This document shows, one piece after another, positions 1-9,940 of a stretch of DNA of 64,000 bases. Location of the stretch: assembly GCA_963995505.1 (NCBI GenBank), contig OZ023187.1, positions 20,126,584 to 20,190,583 on the forward strand, in the 5' to 3' direction. A model generated the notes under the pieces. That model did not search any database. It saw only the letters and a list, made by a program, of their open reading frames with translations, and was not told the origin of the DNA. Position 1 is the stretch's first letter. Every line of letters starts with the position of its first letter. The position numbers were made by a program, and so were the translations under genes. Source of the DNA: Hypericum androsaemum (lineage: Eukaryota; Streptophyta; Magnoliopsida; Malpighiales; Hypericaceae).

Positions 1-214
1 GAGGTAAACCATGGTATTGAGAAAATCTTCTAGTTACACAATTAAGTTTTTGGGGGAAAATAGTTCGAGAAGATGGGGATTTGAGGATTCTCACACTTGA
101 AATTGAAAATCCAGGAAGAGATGTACGTGAGAACTCCATTTTCAGTGGTATTGAAGAGCAATTTGAAGGAGGGTTTAATTTAAATCTAATTGTAGATGGA
201 AAAAGGGAGGGCAT
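1..214 (-). pseudogene. UbiA prenyltransferase, first exon only (unit I), cut by window edge
   Basis: On the minus strand an open frame starts at the ATG at 214-212 and runs out of the window. It is nearly identical to exon 1 of the unit III UbiA copy (49753-50087), including the start MPSLFPSTIR. The encoded stretch is rich in Ser, Pro, Arg and Lys with few acids, as expected for a plastid transit peptide. The membrane domains and both Asp-rich motifs would lie left of position 1, so it cannot be judged here whether this copy is intact. The family assignment rests on the unit III copy, whose later exons carry the NQIYDIEID motif. Confidence 0.7.
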
Positions 215-1346
215 GCTGCCTTAAACAGAAATACAACTTTTTTTATTGTTATTTACTTCACATGCACATGTGAGCATGGTCGATCTTATCCCGGAAAGGA
301 AAAATAACTAGAAAATTATATCCGGAAACGAAAAAAGATACTACAACTTATTCCACATGTGAGCATGGTCGATCATATCCCGGAAGGGATTATTATTAAT
401 CCGGTTGTGCGAGGTTGCAAGTATTTATTCAAAACAATTGTCTACTTATGGAATTTATAACTATTCGAAACATAGCAAATAATAATTTATAATAAAATCT
501 GTTCCAACACAGTTTTGTAAAATATGTGCAATAAATATACAACAATTAATTCGTCATAGGAAGCCGCATCCAACTAAAAACGGAGCACGAAGGTAAGCGG
601 TCCGGCGTACCCTAGGCGGCATCTAATAAAAAATGGAAAGATACATAGCAGATTAGGATGGCAGCTTCGTCTCTCTCTCAGTTGACCGAATCAAGTATAT
701 TGTGTGTGCTCAGTATTTCTATATCTCTATGTTGTTAATAAGGACGTATCGAAAGTGCTTCCGATGTTCTAACAGAATGAGACGCAAAATTCGGAAAATG
801 GTCTAAATTTTTTTCAATTAGATTTTATCCTGGTAGAATTTTAACGAGACTAACAATTGTAATAAACCGGTCTGCCATGGGATGGTTTGGCCCTAGAGAG
901 TTTCAACTCATTTAGGAGTTTGGTTTTGTTAGCGGGCATTCAATGATTTCCCATTTTCGAATTGTGATTACCGGCTATAGCTGCTTTTGGTCTTCTCGGC
1001 ATCTTTATAGTCAACTTTGTTTTTGAAAAGTTAAGCCAGTAATTTTTTTTGGGTAAATGGATTAGTATTATAAATAAGTAACGAAATTTACATTGGAACA
1101 AAGATACAAGGCTAATTCTCTAATGTAAGAGACTCGAAGTACAAGATGAGGTCTTGATGGCCGAGCTTGGTTGTTTTATAATCAAGGGCTTTTTCTGCAT
1201 GCAAATAGATAACGATCGAGCAAGAAATTGATGAGAGCTATCCGCAAACTGTCAACAAGTTATGATTTTTTTTTCTGGGTCAAAATCTTATCCAAATCTA
1301 CGTATATATTTTTCTGCATTGGGTTAAGATGTTACGTACTCTAGAT
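215..1346. other. AT-rich 5' flank of UbiA unit I, no gene seen
   Basis: This stretch repeats 50088-51113 upstream of the unit III UbiA gene with few differences. It includes the palindrome-like hexamers around CATGTGAGCATGGTCGATC, seen twice (about 268 and 357). No open frame with domain content is visible. It may hold the promoter of the UbiA copy, but no element can be assigned with confidence. Confidence 0.5.
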
Positions 1347-1789
1347 CATGGTTTTAAAAAATGTGGTCTGACCGATGGTCCGACCAGTTGGACCGCAAAA
1401 CGGGCACAAGACCGGGTTGTTTTTAGGTTTTTGACCGGGGTCTGTACTAATCGGACAAAATTTGATTGGACCAGCCGATTTTGAGGTCCATCCTGACCGG
1501 TTGAACCCGGTTAATACAAAAATGGGCGAAATTGACTTTTTTTGGTGATTTTCGAGAAAAAAAAATTGATTTGACAAGTTTATAAAGTAATAAATAAATC
1601 AAAAAGTAGATTTATAGAGAGGAGAGATAAAAAATTAAGTCTACTTTTTTGTATGGAAAATAAGTATATTTTAACCTACATATATATATATTATTTAAAA
1701 TATTTAAAAATAAAAATATTTTTGGTCCGATCACCCGAAAAACGGTAGGAATTCCGGGTCGTAGCTCCGGGCCGGGTTTTAAAACCATG
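1347..1789. mobile_element. hAT-like MITE (unit I specific)
   Basis: A 443-bp insertion has terminal inverted repeats CATGGTTTTAAAA and TTTTAAAACCATG. It is flanked by 8-bp direct repeats that match at 7 of 8 positions (CTCTAGAT at 1339-1346, GTCTAGAT at 1790-1797). The empty site is present in the sister flanks (near 18741, 35335, 52509 and 60656), which run through as one continuous sequence. The 8-bp duplication and short CA-type termini fit a non-autonomous hAT element. The inside is rich in GACCGG and CCGGTT motifs and has no coding capacity. Confidence 0.75.
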
Positions 1790-1797
1790 GTCTAGAT

Positions 1798-2545
1798 TGG
1801 AAAAACACGTATTGTGTGGAGTCCTTTTCTGTTTTCAAAAGAAAATACACACGTGAAATTATACATCTTCTTATCAATGTCTTCAATTGTAACTGACTAA
1901 TATTTTGATGAATTTGTAATGAAGTTGTTTTATTACAGGTTTCAATTTAGATCATTGAAAATATATAACGAGGGAGAATTTAGCCACCAATTAAATATTA
2001 TACTTATTTTAAATTTAGATTAATCAGTTCAATAAATATCAGAATTTACGTAATTTCAACTAAAATGCATTGAAATGGAAATCTTACTACTTTAATATGA
2101 ACGGTGCAATTACGTAAGGAAAACTTTGGTTGTTGTGAAAACATAAAACGTTAAACTAATATTCTAAGTCCTCTATAAACAAACAAAATAACGCTCCAAG
2201 TCAACTGTAATTAGCATTGTCCGTTTCACCGCCATAAACCAAATAAACCCATCCACTATTTCATCATAACATAATAAATACAGGAACATTGGTTTACGAA
2301 GTCAAGCGTTGTCGCGCTGAAGTGACAAAGGTAGGGTGTAAAGTGTAACCCGACAAATTTTAGTATGGTCATTTCATACCTAGTAAAAATATTTGGATTA
2401 TTAATTTTGCAAGAAATCTAAGTAAGAGAAAGTATCTTAGGACTCACCATTGTCACTTCACAAAGTGGGGAAATTTGCAAATTTAATCGAGACTCGTAAA
2501 ATTCGTCATAGATATACAAATAAAATCTATCTGTAACCAAGCAAG
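1798..2545. other. shared AT-rich intergenic block
   Basis: This block recurs at about 18741-19510, 35335-36070, 52510-53280 and 60660-61400. It includes a conserved stretch around the phrase GTTGTCGCGCTGAAGTGAC. No gene is seen. Its repetition marks the FPS-side flank of each duplicated unit. Confidence 0.5.
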
Positions 2546-2559
2546 ACTAGTTAGAATTT

Positions 2560-3088
2560 GTCACCATTGTTCCATCTTCTTTTCTGGCACACATTTTGAA
2601 AAAACTCCACAGTTAAACGTATTTAAGCTGGAGTAATTTTTGGACAGATGACATCTTGATAAGTTTCTGAAATGCGTGTGAGTGAGGGCAAAACACGCTG
2701 AAAAAGACTTGTGTTAGTCTATGGAGATAGTCAGTCGAATCACGGGACGTTACTATTGGTATCAGAGTAAGACATCGGCTAGTACGGTGTGGTTCGAGGA
2801 TCGAACACACCTGAAAACAAGTAATTCTTGGATTGTCTGTAACTGGCACGATGAGAACATCAGGTATTTAAGGAGGAATAAATGTGATACCCCGTATATG
2901 ATTTGTTCTGTCTGAAAGCCTTGGAGATTTGAATGCACCTACTTTTTAAGCACACGTCTTGAAAGAACAATTTTAAGATAGGTAACCTCACAAAAAGTTT
3001 CTGGGATGCGTGTATAAGAGGACAAAATACACTGAAAAAGACTCGTATTGGTTTGTAAAGATAGTTAGTCAGATCACAAGGCGTAACA
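2560..3088 (+). mobile_element. TRIM-type miniature LTR retrotransposon, unit I copy
   Basis: A right LTR at about 2883-3088 starts TGTGATACCCCG and ends GTAACA. Just left of it lie a primer-binding site TTGGTATCAGAG (about 2756-2767), complementary to initiator tRNA-Met, a short spacer, and a purine tract TTTAAGGAGGAATAAA. The left LTR (to about 2754) is diverged at its outer end. There is no coding capacity. The same insertion occurs at about 19520, 28245, 36080, 53285 and 61400, so it predates the segmental duplications. Confidence 0.65.
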
Positions 3089-3419
3089 GTTTCTATACGG
3101 CTTCACACCCAAGCTGAGCCAAGCAATTGGTAACCTTAGAGACAGCTTTCACACTCCAATAACAGCCCCTTCCTGAGTCTCTCGCAAAAAAATGTGTCAA
3201 CCAGAGGATCGTAAACAACGTTTACAAAGTTCAGGATAGCACAAAAATTTTGAAACCACAGGTATTATAATTGTACTTCTCCCAAAAGTAAATCTTATTC
3301 CTTGAAATTGAACAATTACAAAATACATAAACCAGCAGCCAAGGTTGCACACGGAGCAACCAAAAACAAGTGTGCATTGGCTGAACTGGAGCTAGGGGTC
3401 TCCAGTTGAGCTAAGCACT

Positions 3420-4087
3420 TTAATGAACTCTGGGGAAGATCACATCCAACGTTTCCCAAATAGGTTGGAGAACTTTGCTTGGATGAGACTCAACAGACTT
3501 GTTCAGCTCTTCGAAGCTCTTTCTCAGGAATTGTTTGCATATATTCTGCGCACAAATTACCTCAATGAATCACTACAAAATTTATAATAATATGATCCAC
3601 TAATCTATATGGAAAATGGTAGCATAAACTCAAACCTGAAGATCAAGAGACACATAAGTTTTTTTCACTTTTGCCACGCACGCCGGATCAACTTTCCCGT
3701 AATTCTCCTGAAGCGCAAAGAACTTTAGGGAACAGCAGAATGTATGTCTATGATATGAAGTACAATCCAATTTTGGGAAGGAGCTCATCACTTACATATA
3801 AAATATTCTTTTGGTCCTCATTAGCATGTTCTAGTGCTTTGAGAATCAGCCAAGTGCACTTGCCATCAGAAATATCTGTTCCAGCCTGTGAAATTTCAAC
3901 AAGTTCAATGATTTCGCAGTTTTGAACTAAGAGAGTGAAAGGATGGAGAGCTGGAAATAGATTTAGCATTCATTCAACAGACCTTCCCGGTCATTTTTTC
4001 ATCCCCGAAGCAATCTAGATAGTCGTCCTGCAAAATTTACGTGCTTATTACAAAAAAAGGGTCGACCAAAGAGCAGCTAGAACGGTC
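3420..4087 (-). pseudogene. FPS-like gene, detached 3' fragment (exons 10-13)
   Basis: The minus strand encodes the last four exons of the FPS-like gene. Exon 13 is at 3420-3545 and ends at its TAA. Exons 12 and 11 carry the [10 protein letters not shown] block, and exon 10 reads DDYLDCFGDE. The segment is nearly the same as 14226-14888, the 3' end of the main unit I copy. It stops abruptly at the border with copia sequence (GAACGGT, then CGAAAGATAC). It is therefore either a second FPS 3' end or a segment pasted over the lost left end of the copia element. Its second Asp-rich motif is the canonical DDYLD, unlike the two intact genes. Confidence 0.85.
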
Positions 4088-4845
4088 GAAAGATACAAAG
4101 CTAGATTAGTTGCAAGAGGGTTTACTCAAACTCCTGGAGTAGATTATGGTGATACCTTCGCACCAGTAGCTAAAATGAATACAATTCGTATACTTGTTTC
4201 CATTGCTGTTAACTTTGGCTGGCATATGGAACATATGGATGTGAAAAATGCCTTCTTGCTGGGAACTCTTAATGAAGAAGTCTATCTTAGGATTCCTCCT
4301 GGTCTGTTGAATTATGATTCTAACCAAGTATGCAGGCTCAAGAAAGCAATTTATGGGTTAAAATAATCTCCCCGAGCTTGGTACAACAAGCTAAGCAGTG
4401 AGTTACAAACTCTTGGTTTCAGGAAATGCTATTCTGATTCCTCCGTGTTTGTCTCAAACCAAGGCCAAGGTAAGACTGTGGTACTCATATATGTAGATGA
4501 CATTCTCATAACTGGAGAAAGCATGGACTTAATTAACAAGGTAAAAACTGCCCTCCATGATAGATTCGATATTAAGGATTTAGGTAAGTTAAAGTTCTTC
4601 CTTGGAGTAGAATTTGCTCATTCTTCAAAGGGTGTGTTCATTAACCAGAGAAAGTACGTTCTAGATCTCTTAAAGGAGACTAAGAAACTCGGAGTTAAGC
4701 CATATAGAACCCCTCTGGAACAGAATTTGAAGGTGACTAAAAAAGGAATACCTTACCACGATGTATCACGATTTCAAAAAATTGTTGGTAAATTGATATA
4801 TCTAATAATTACTCGACCTGATATTACTTATGCTGTGAGTGTTGT
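4088..4845 (+). mobile_element. Ty1/copia remnant: reverse transcriptase part
   Basis: The frame starts abruptly at the copia RT block (KARLVARGFTQTPGVDYGDT). It continues through NAFLLGTLNEEVY and the catalytic LIYVDDILITG, and then the connection region LGKLKFFLGVE. An in-frame TAA at 4364-4366 breaks the block AIYGLK/SPRAWY. Gag, integrase and the 5' LTR are missing, so the element is truncated on the left. The RT/RNase H junction is interrupted by a gypsy-like element at 4846 and resumes at 13345. This copy is dead. Confidence 0.92.
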
Positions 4846-6990
4846 TGTTGGAGTGCAAAAATAACTTGTTGGGAGCTCGGGGTCGACTAAGGCAATCATG
4901 GAGATACCTGTATTTGGATTTCAACTTGCTTTGGCTGGGTATGCTTAAGGCAGCATGGCTACCCTCATCCTCAATTCAGCTTGGGTACTATCAGCCTTAT
5001 TCTTGGCTTAGTTTACCCTCAACTTCAAGTCAGATTGGGTATCCTCAGCCTCAAGCTAGCTTGGGTGTCCTCAGCCTCAAGTCAATTTGGACATCCTCAG
5101 CCTCAAGTTAGGTTGAGTTCCCTTAAGGCAAGCAGGTCTCCTTTAGGTCAGGTCGAGCAATTGGAGGGAATGAGAGGGCCCTCTTAACACATGTCAGGTT
5201 GGACTTCCTCTGTCTCTTTGAGGAGTACCCATACTTGGTAGATCGACCGTAACGCTCAACCCGAACCTCGGAATTGTTGACGGGCTAAATAATTTACAAA
5301 GTTGGGGCTTCGAGTATGGGAGTTAGGTGCGTGATTGACTTCACAAGTTCGAGAAGGTGAAGCCGAATGGAGCGTTTATTCTCCTAGAGCGAGTGAGGTA
5401 CCAACTCAATAGAGGTGAGCCCGACACTAGCTAAAATCGGCACCAATCGAGTGGAAGGCCAACCCGGCGCCAACTAAAGGTGGCGCCAACTAAATGCGGC
5501 ACCAACCGAGGTCAGGCGAACTCGGCGCCAACTGAGGGAAGGAGAGTGCGGCGCCAACTGAGCGAAGGTGAGTGTGGTGCCAACTGAGTGAAGGCGAGTG
5601 CGGCGCCAACTGAGCTAAGGCGAGTGTGGTGCCAACTAAGGGAAGGAGAGTGCGGCGCCAAGTAGGTGAAAGGAAACTCGGCGCCAGGTGAAGGCGATTA
5701 AAGGGGCTTTGGCTGTCTCTGGTAAAGTGATCATAACTTTTGACTCGGACCTCGGACTAAGGTGATTCATGAGCCTATAGAAAGATAATAGATAGGCCTA
5801 CAACTTTGTAGTTCATCACTTTTTCCGATTCACAGTGAAAGGAAGTCCAAAACCGGCGCCAAGTGAACCCGGCGCAAGGTGGGTGAAAGTAAATCCGGCG
5901 CCATGTGAAGGCGGTTGAAGGGGCTTCGGCTTTCTGGTAAAGTGGTTATAACTTTTGACTCAGACTTCGGATTAAGGTGATTCTTGAGCTTATGGAAAGA
6001 TAATAGATAGGCCTACAACTTCGTAGTTCATCACTTGGGCCAATTCAGAGTGGATGGATGTCTGAAACCGGTGCCAAGTGTGCGAAGCCAACCTGGCGCC
6101 AGGTAGAGGAAGCAAATCTGGCGCCAGGTCATATCTTTTGACTTGAATCTCGGATTAACGCGATTTAAGTTGATGTGTGAAGGTAAGACATAGAGCTACA
6201 ACTTTATAGTTTATAGATTCTTCAAATTCGAGGCAGAAGGATGTCAAAAAGTCACTTGAAGCAGATGCGGCATCGGACGAGGTACTAAATGAGGTGCCAA
6301 TTGAAGGCACCTAAATCCGGGGCCAATTGAGGGTACCGAACAGGGGCACCGATTGCCATTAGCTCAAGTAGAGAGCTAGTTTCCTCACTTTAGGTAAGAC
6401 CAATCTCTTGAGCCCAAATGTAGTGCCCGGTGTACATGAGATAAGGTGAAAGAGACCGGGTTAACACGGACTCTACATAGGTGGACGGAGATACGAAGAG
6501 ACCAAGTTTAAGGCAGACTCTTGAAGGGATTGGAGGAGCTCTGGGACACTCTATACCCTAGGTTCTTAAGAGACAAGGATAAGCTCCGGCAAGACAAATC
6601 CGAATTAGGCGGAGATTAGCGTTGAAAGTCTGTTTCAGATGAAGATAAGCATTGAAAGAGATAGGCTCCGGGCCTTTGAGTTCAGACTGGATAAGGGTAA
6701 GGCCTGGCTAAAGATAAGCGATGAGGACTCTGAGTCCGACTACAACACGGCTAGAGTGAAGCTGAGGCGATCTTTGTTTTCTATATAAGCAAGACAAGGG
6801 GCGAGCAGAAGACATCCACAAACCAAATCACAAAATCTCTATCAAGCTTTGGCTTCTTTATCTTAGTTTAGGTTAGTAGTAGTTTCGGCTTCGGCCAACC
6901 TTATTACTCGTAGCGTTAGATCGACCTTGGGACGAGCACTCCCGGCCGTCATGAGATCGTTCTTGGCGTTCTCACTTTTTTATCCCAACA
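4846..6990 (+). repeat. 5' LTR of the gypsy-like element
   Basis: This is a direct repeat of 11260-13339. It carries a TATA-like CTATATAAGC near 6781, a likely promoter, and a block of degenerate GGCGCCAACT repeats (5460-5700). It is about 65 bp longer than the 3' LTR because of an extra repeat unit and a 22-bp stretch near 6845 that the 3' LTR lacks. Confidence 0.9.
5460..5700. repeat. degenerate GGCGCCAACT tandem repeat inside the LTR
   Basis: The decamer GGCGCCAACT recurs about every 25-35 bp with spacers such as GAGTGAAGGCGAGTGC. The 3' LTR has the same block with fewer units (11880-12060). GGCGCC is itself a palindrome, so this could be a protein-binding array in the LTR. That role is a guess. 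Confidence 0.7.
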
Positions 6991-6997
6991 TTGTTTT

Positions 6998-7015
6998 TGG
7001 CACGCTCGGTGGGAC
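6998..7015 (+). promoter_or_regulatory. probable primer-binding site of the gypsy-like element
   Basis: Seven bases after the 5' LTR a TGG-initial stretch (TGGCACGCTCGGTGGGAC) sits where an LTR retrotransposon primer-binding site is expected. The matching tRNA cannot be named without a search. Confidence 0.5.
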
Positions 7016-7059
7016 CTAGAAGGACGTCTGAGAAGGCAGTTTAACCTACTCCAATCAAG

Positions 7060-7779
7060 ATGACCAAAGGCAGAGACAACGCACCACCCTCCTCTCAGCA
7101 GCTCGCTGGGAAGAATACCACAAACACGGGACCCCTCAAGGAGCCGGCTCTCCCGATCACCCTACCTGGTACCGGGAGGAACCCCACCAACACGGCTCCC
7201 ACTAAAGAGCCGGCACTCCCTACTACTCAGAGGAGTACTGGGAGAAACACCATCAATACGACATCCCCCAATAAGCTGGCTCACCAAGGCCTCGCTTTGA
7301 CAGGAGCACTCGAAGCCATGGTCACACGGCTAGAGCGAATGATGGACCAGATAGCGATCAATACCAAATCCACGGCTGCCAAACTAGATCAGTTGGAGGC
7401 CGAATATAAGAAAGCTAGCGAGGATACTTGCTGTCGCCTCGAGGAGGCAAAGAAAAGTAGCGATGAGATCTTTCAGTATTATGAGGCGTCTTATAGGTGC
7501 TATGAGGAGTCTTCATCTACCGTGGCTCCCTCCACGGAGCCAGCAGAGATAGTCATCATCCCAATAGAGACATACTCCACCTTCGGTTTCCGGAGGTGCT
7601 TTGAAGAGTCATGTAAGTGCGATGAGGAGGAGTCTGATAGGCACTTTGGGTGCACTAGGGAAGCCTTTCAGGCAGTCATTGATCAAGTTCAGGCGGATCC
7701 GAACAACATGGATGAGGCATCTCAGCTAACATCTCAAGGTAATACTCAATATCTTACCGGTTACTTGGCTCAACCATAA
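7060..7779 (+). CDS. gypsy-like element ORF1, gag-like (239 aa)
   Basis: This is the first frame after the leader. It opens with a Pro/Thr-rich N-terminus holding three imperfect repeats of about 25 residues (the KEPALP motif in the first two, NKLAHQ in the third). A predicted coiled coil follows at residues 86-140 (MVTRLERMMDQIAINT, KLDQLEAEYKKA), and the C-terminus is acidic and Cys-containing. No zinc knuckle is visible. A stop and an 8-bp gap separate it from the next frame. The position fits gag, but the sequence itself gives no firm family match. Confidence 0.55.
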   Translation: MTKGRDNAPPSSQQLAGKNTTNTGPLKEPALPITLPGTGRNPTNTAPTKEPALPTTQRSTGRNTINTTSPNKLAHQGLALTGALEAMVTRLERMMDQIAINTKSTAAKLDQLEAEYKKASEDTCCRLEEAKKSSDEIFQYYEASYRCYEESSSTVAPSTEPAEIVIIPIETYSTFGFRRCFEESCKCDEEESDRHFGCTREAFQAVIDQVQADPNNMDEASQLTSQGNTQYLTGYLAQP

Positions 7780-7787
7780 CTCCGGTA

Positions 7788-8549
7788 ATGCAAAGCAAGA
7801 TGAACGATATGGAGACCAAGAAGCCACGTCTTGATATAATGGAACACAAAAGGCTATTAACCTCTACTGAGCCTACGACGAAGCAATTGAGGGTACGGTC
7901 TTTGTCTTACCTTGATACCCAGACCCCAGTCTGTATGCCGAAAGGAAGGCCGCCTGATAACGGCATCCTAAAGGCTTATAAGTCTTCTCATCCGAGGGGA
8001 GTTGGTGTCCCTAAGCAAAGGGAGTTTGACCCTATGAATCGGAGTGTAAGACTCGGAGGGCAAGAAAGGCCACCTGATAACTGCATTCTAAAAGCTCAGA
8101 AGTTCTTTTGTCAGAGGAGAGCCGATGTCTCTAAGCAAGGGGATATCGACCCTCAGACCCTGGGGGCAAGACTTGGGAGGCATGGAAGGCCGCCTGATAA
8201 ATGCCTCCCAAGGACCCAGAAGCTCTTTTATCCAAAGGGAGTTGCTGATACGTGGAGGTTCCATCGTCCCCGAATCAAGGTGGACCTTCAGGACAAGCCC
8301 AACCTACGCTGGTACACCTTCAACCAACTTGGAGACAAGGGGGTCACCCCTGAGTCATCAACACAAGACGTCTTGACCAAGACTCAAAGACGTCGCCTTG
8401 AGAAAAAATTCCAAAAACAAAAGCAAGTAATTAAAGACCTCGAAGAGAAACTTGTGGAACAAAGGGCCAAGCTAGAAGAACGAAAGATGCTCTTAGCTCG
8501 CTCAAAGGTTGTGATACCCCGATCTGTTCTGTCTGAAACGCTTAAGTGA
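7788..8549 (+). CDS. gypsy-like element ORF2, gag-like, interrupted by TRIM
   Basis: This basic protein has three copies of a repeat of about 40 residues containing GRPPDNGIL or a close variant, then a Lys/Glu coiled coil (RRLEKKFQKQKQVIKDLEEK). The true frame is broken at 8509 by the TRIM insertion, and the last codons to 8549 are TRIM sequence. On the far side of the insertion (from 9886) the frame resumes without a stop and runs to 10504. ORF2 and the 9941-10504 frame were therefore one protein before the TRIM arrived. Confidence 0.6.
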   Translation: MQSKMNDMETKKPRLDIMEHKRLLTSTEPTTKQLRVRSLSYLDTQTPVCMPKGRPPDNGILKAYKSSHPRGVGVPKQREFDPMNRSVRLGGQERPPDNCILKAQKFFCQRRADVSKQGDIDPQTLGARLGRHGRPPDKCLPRTQKLFYPKGVADTWRFHRPRIKVDLQDKPNLRWYTFNQLGDKGVTPESSTQDVLTKTQRRRLEKKFQKQKQVIKDLEEKLVEQRAKLEERKMLLARSKVVIPRSVLSETLK

Positions 8550-9198
8550 TTTGATTGGTACTATCCATATCAACAAGGTGCACCTTCTTTTCTGGCACAC
8601 ATCTTGAGAGAACTCCAAGGTTAAACACGTTTGGCCGGGAGTAGGATCAGGATGGGTGACCTCCTGGGAAGTTTCTCAGGGTGCGTGCGAGTGAGGATAA
8701 AGCACGCTGGAAAAGACCCGTGTTGGTCTGTGGAGACAGTCGGTCAAATCACGGGGCGTTACATTTGGTATCAGAGCGACCTCGGCTTGTACGGTGTAGT
8801 TCGGGGATCGAACGCATCTGCAACCGAGGGATTCTGGGACTGTTTGTATCTGGCGCGACGAGGACGTCACGTATTTAAGGAGGGGTGTATGTGATACCCC
8901 GATCTGTTCTGTCTGAAACGCTTAAGTGATTTGATTGGTACTATCCATATCAACAAGGTGCACCTTCTTTTCTGGCACACATCTTGAGAGAACTCCAAGG
9001 TTAAACGCGTTTGGCCGGGAGTAGGATCAGGATGGGTGACCTCCTGGGAAGTTTCTCAGGGTGCGTGCGAGTGAGGAGAAAGCACGCTGGAAAAGACCCG
9101 TGTTGGTCTGTGGAGACAGTCGGTCAAATCACGGGGCGTTACATTTAAAAAATTTGGACCATTTCTCGATTTGTGCGTGTCATCCTTGCGCAGGGGCC

Positions 9199-9230
<32 letters not shown>

Positions 9231-9880
9231 TTGGGGTATCTCGATATGTGATACCCCGATCTGTTCTGTCTGAAACGCTTAAGTGATTTGATTGGTACTA
9301 TTTATATCAACAAGGTGCACGTTCTTTTCCGGTACACATCCTGAGAGAACTCCAAGGTTAAACGCGTTTGGCCGAAAGTAAGATCAGGATGGGTGACCTC
9401 CTGGGAAGTTTCTCAGGGTGCGTGCGAGTGAGGACAAAGCACGCTGGAAAAGACCCGTGTTGGTCTGTGGAGACAGTCGGTCAAATCACGGGGCGTTACA
9501 TTTGGTATCAGAGCGACCTCGGCTTGTACGGTGTAGTTCGGGGATCGAACGCATCTGCAACCGAGGGATTCTGGGACTGTTTGTATCTGGCGCGACGAGG
9601 ACGTCGCGTATTTAAGGAGGGGTGTATGTGATACCCCGATCTGTTCTGTCTGAAACGCTTAAGTGATTTGATTGGTACTATTTATATCAACAAGGTGCAC
9701 CTTCTTTTCCGGTACACATCCTGAGAGAACTCCAAGGTTAAACGCGTTTGGCCGAAAGTAGGATCAGGATGGGTGACCTCCTGGGAAGTTTCTCAGGGTG
9801 CGTGCGAGTGAGGACAAAGCACGCTGGAAAAGACCCGTGTTGGTCTGTGGAGACAGTCGGTCAAATCACGGGGCGTTACA
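8510..9880 (+). mobile_element. double TRIM with four LTRs joined by a U6 copy
   Basis: Four 254-bp LTRs (8510-8763, 8890-9143, 9247-9500, 9627-9880) start TGTGATACCCCG and end GGGCGTTACA. Interiors 1 and 3 (8764-8889 and 9501-9626, 126 bp each) start with TTTGGTATCAGAGC, the initiator tRNA-Met primer site, and end with a purine tract AAGGAGGGG. Interior 2 is a U6 snRNA copy. A 5-bp target duplication AAGGT (8505-8509 and 9881-9885) flanks only the whole block. LTRs 1 and 2 share variants that differ from those shared by LTRs 3 and 4, so two TRIMs were fused and inserted together. Confidence 0.93.
9144..9246 (-). ncRNA. U6 snRNA retro-copy, antisense, 5' end replaced
   Basis: Read on the minus strand, the sequence from ATAAAATTGGAACGATACAG through GAAATGGTCCAAATTTTTT matches plant U6 snRNA from about nucleotide 24 to its 3' T tract. 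No mismatch is seen against the U6 sequence as remembered. The 5' stem-loop (GTCCCTTCGGGGAC region) is absent and replaced by about 15 bp that mirror the LTR start. There is no upstream USE or TATA promoter, so this is a retro-copy and not a gene. Its 3' end abuts the TRIM LTR at the primer-site position. Confidence 0.93.
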
Positions 9881-9940
9881 AAGGTAAAACACCATTCGGC
9901 CCTGACTCGAGGCCGACCCAAAGAGGTTGAATCCTCTAAG

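Noticed and set aside
2613..2849. Short frames repeated at 28242, 53331, 36125 and 61448
   Set aside because: They fall in TRIM LTRs and are conserved only because the repeat is conserved at the DNA level.
3671..3925. Plus-strand 84-codon frames repeated at 14473, 29348 and 54379
   Set aside because: They are antisense shadows of FPS-like exons 11 and 12.
5460..5700. Regular GGCGCCAACT spacing resembling a CRISPR-like array
   Set aside because: Repeats are short and degenerate, spacers are similar to each other, and the block lies within both LTRs of a plant retrotransposon.
8766..8777. TGGTATCAGAGC as part of a tRNA gene
   Set aside because: Only the 12-base primer-binding complement of initiator tRNA-Met is present; no tRNA cloverleaf surrounds it.
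9144..9246. Functional U6 gene
   Set aside because: The 5' stem-loop and the upstream promoter elements are missing and it is bounded by TRIM LTRs.
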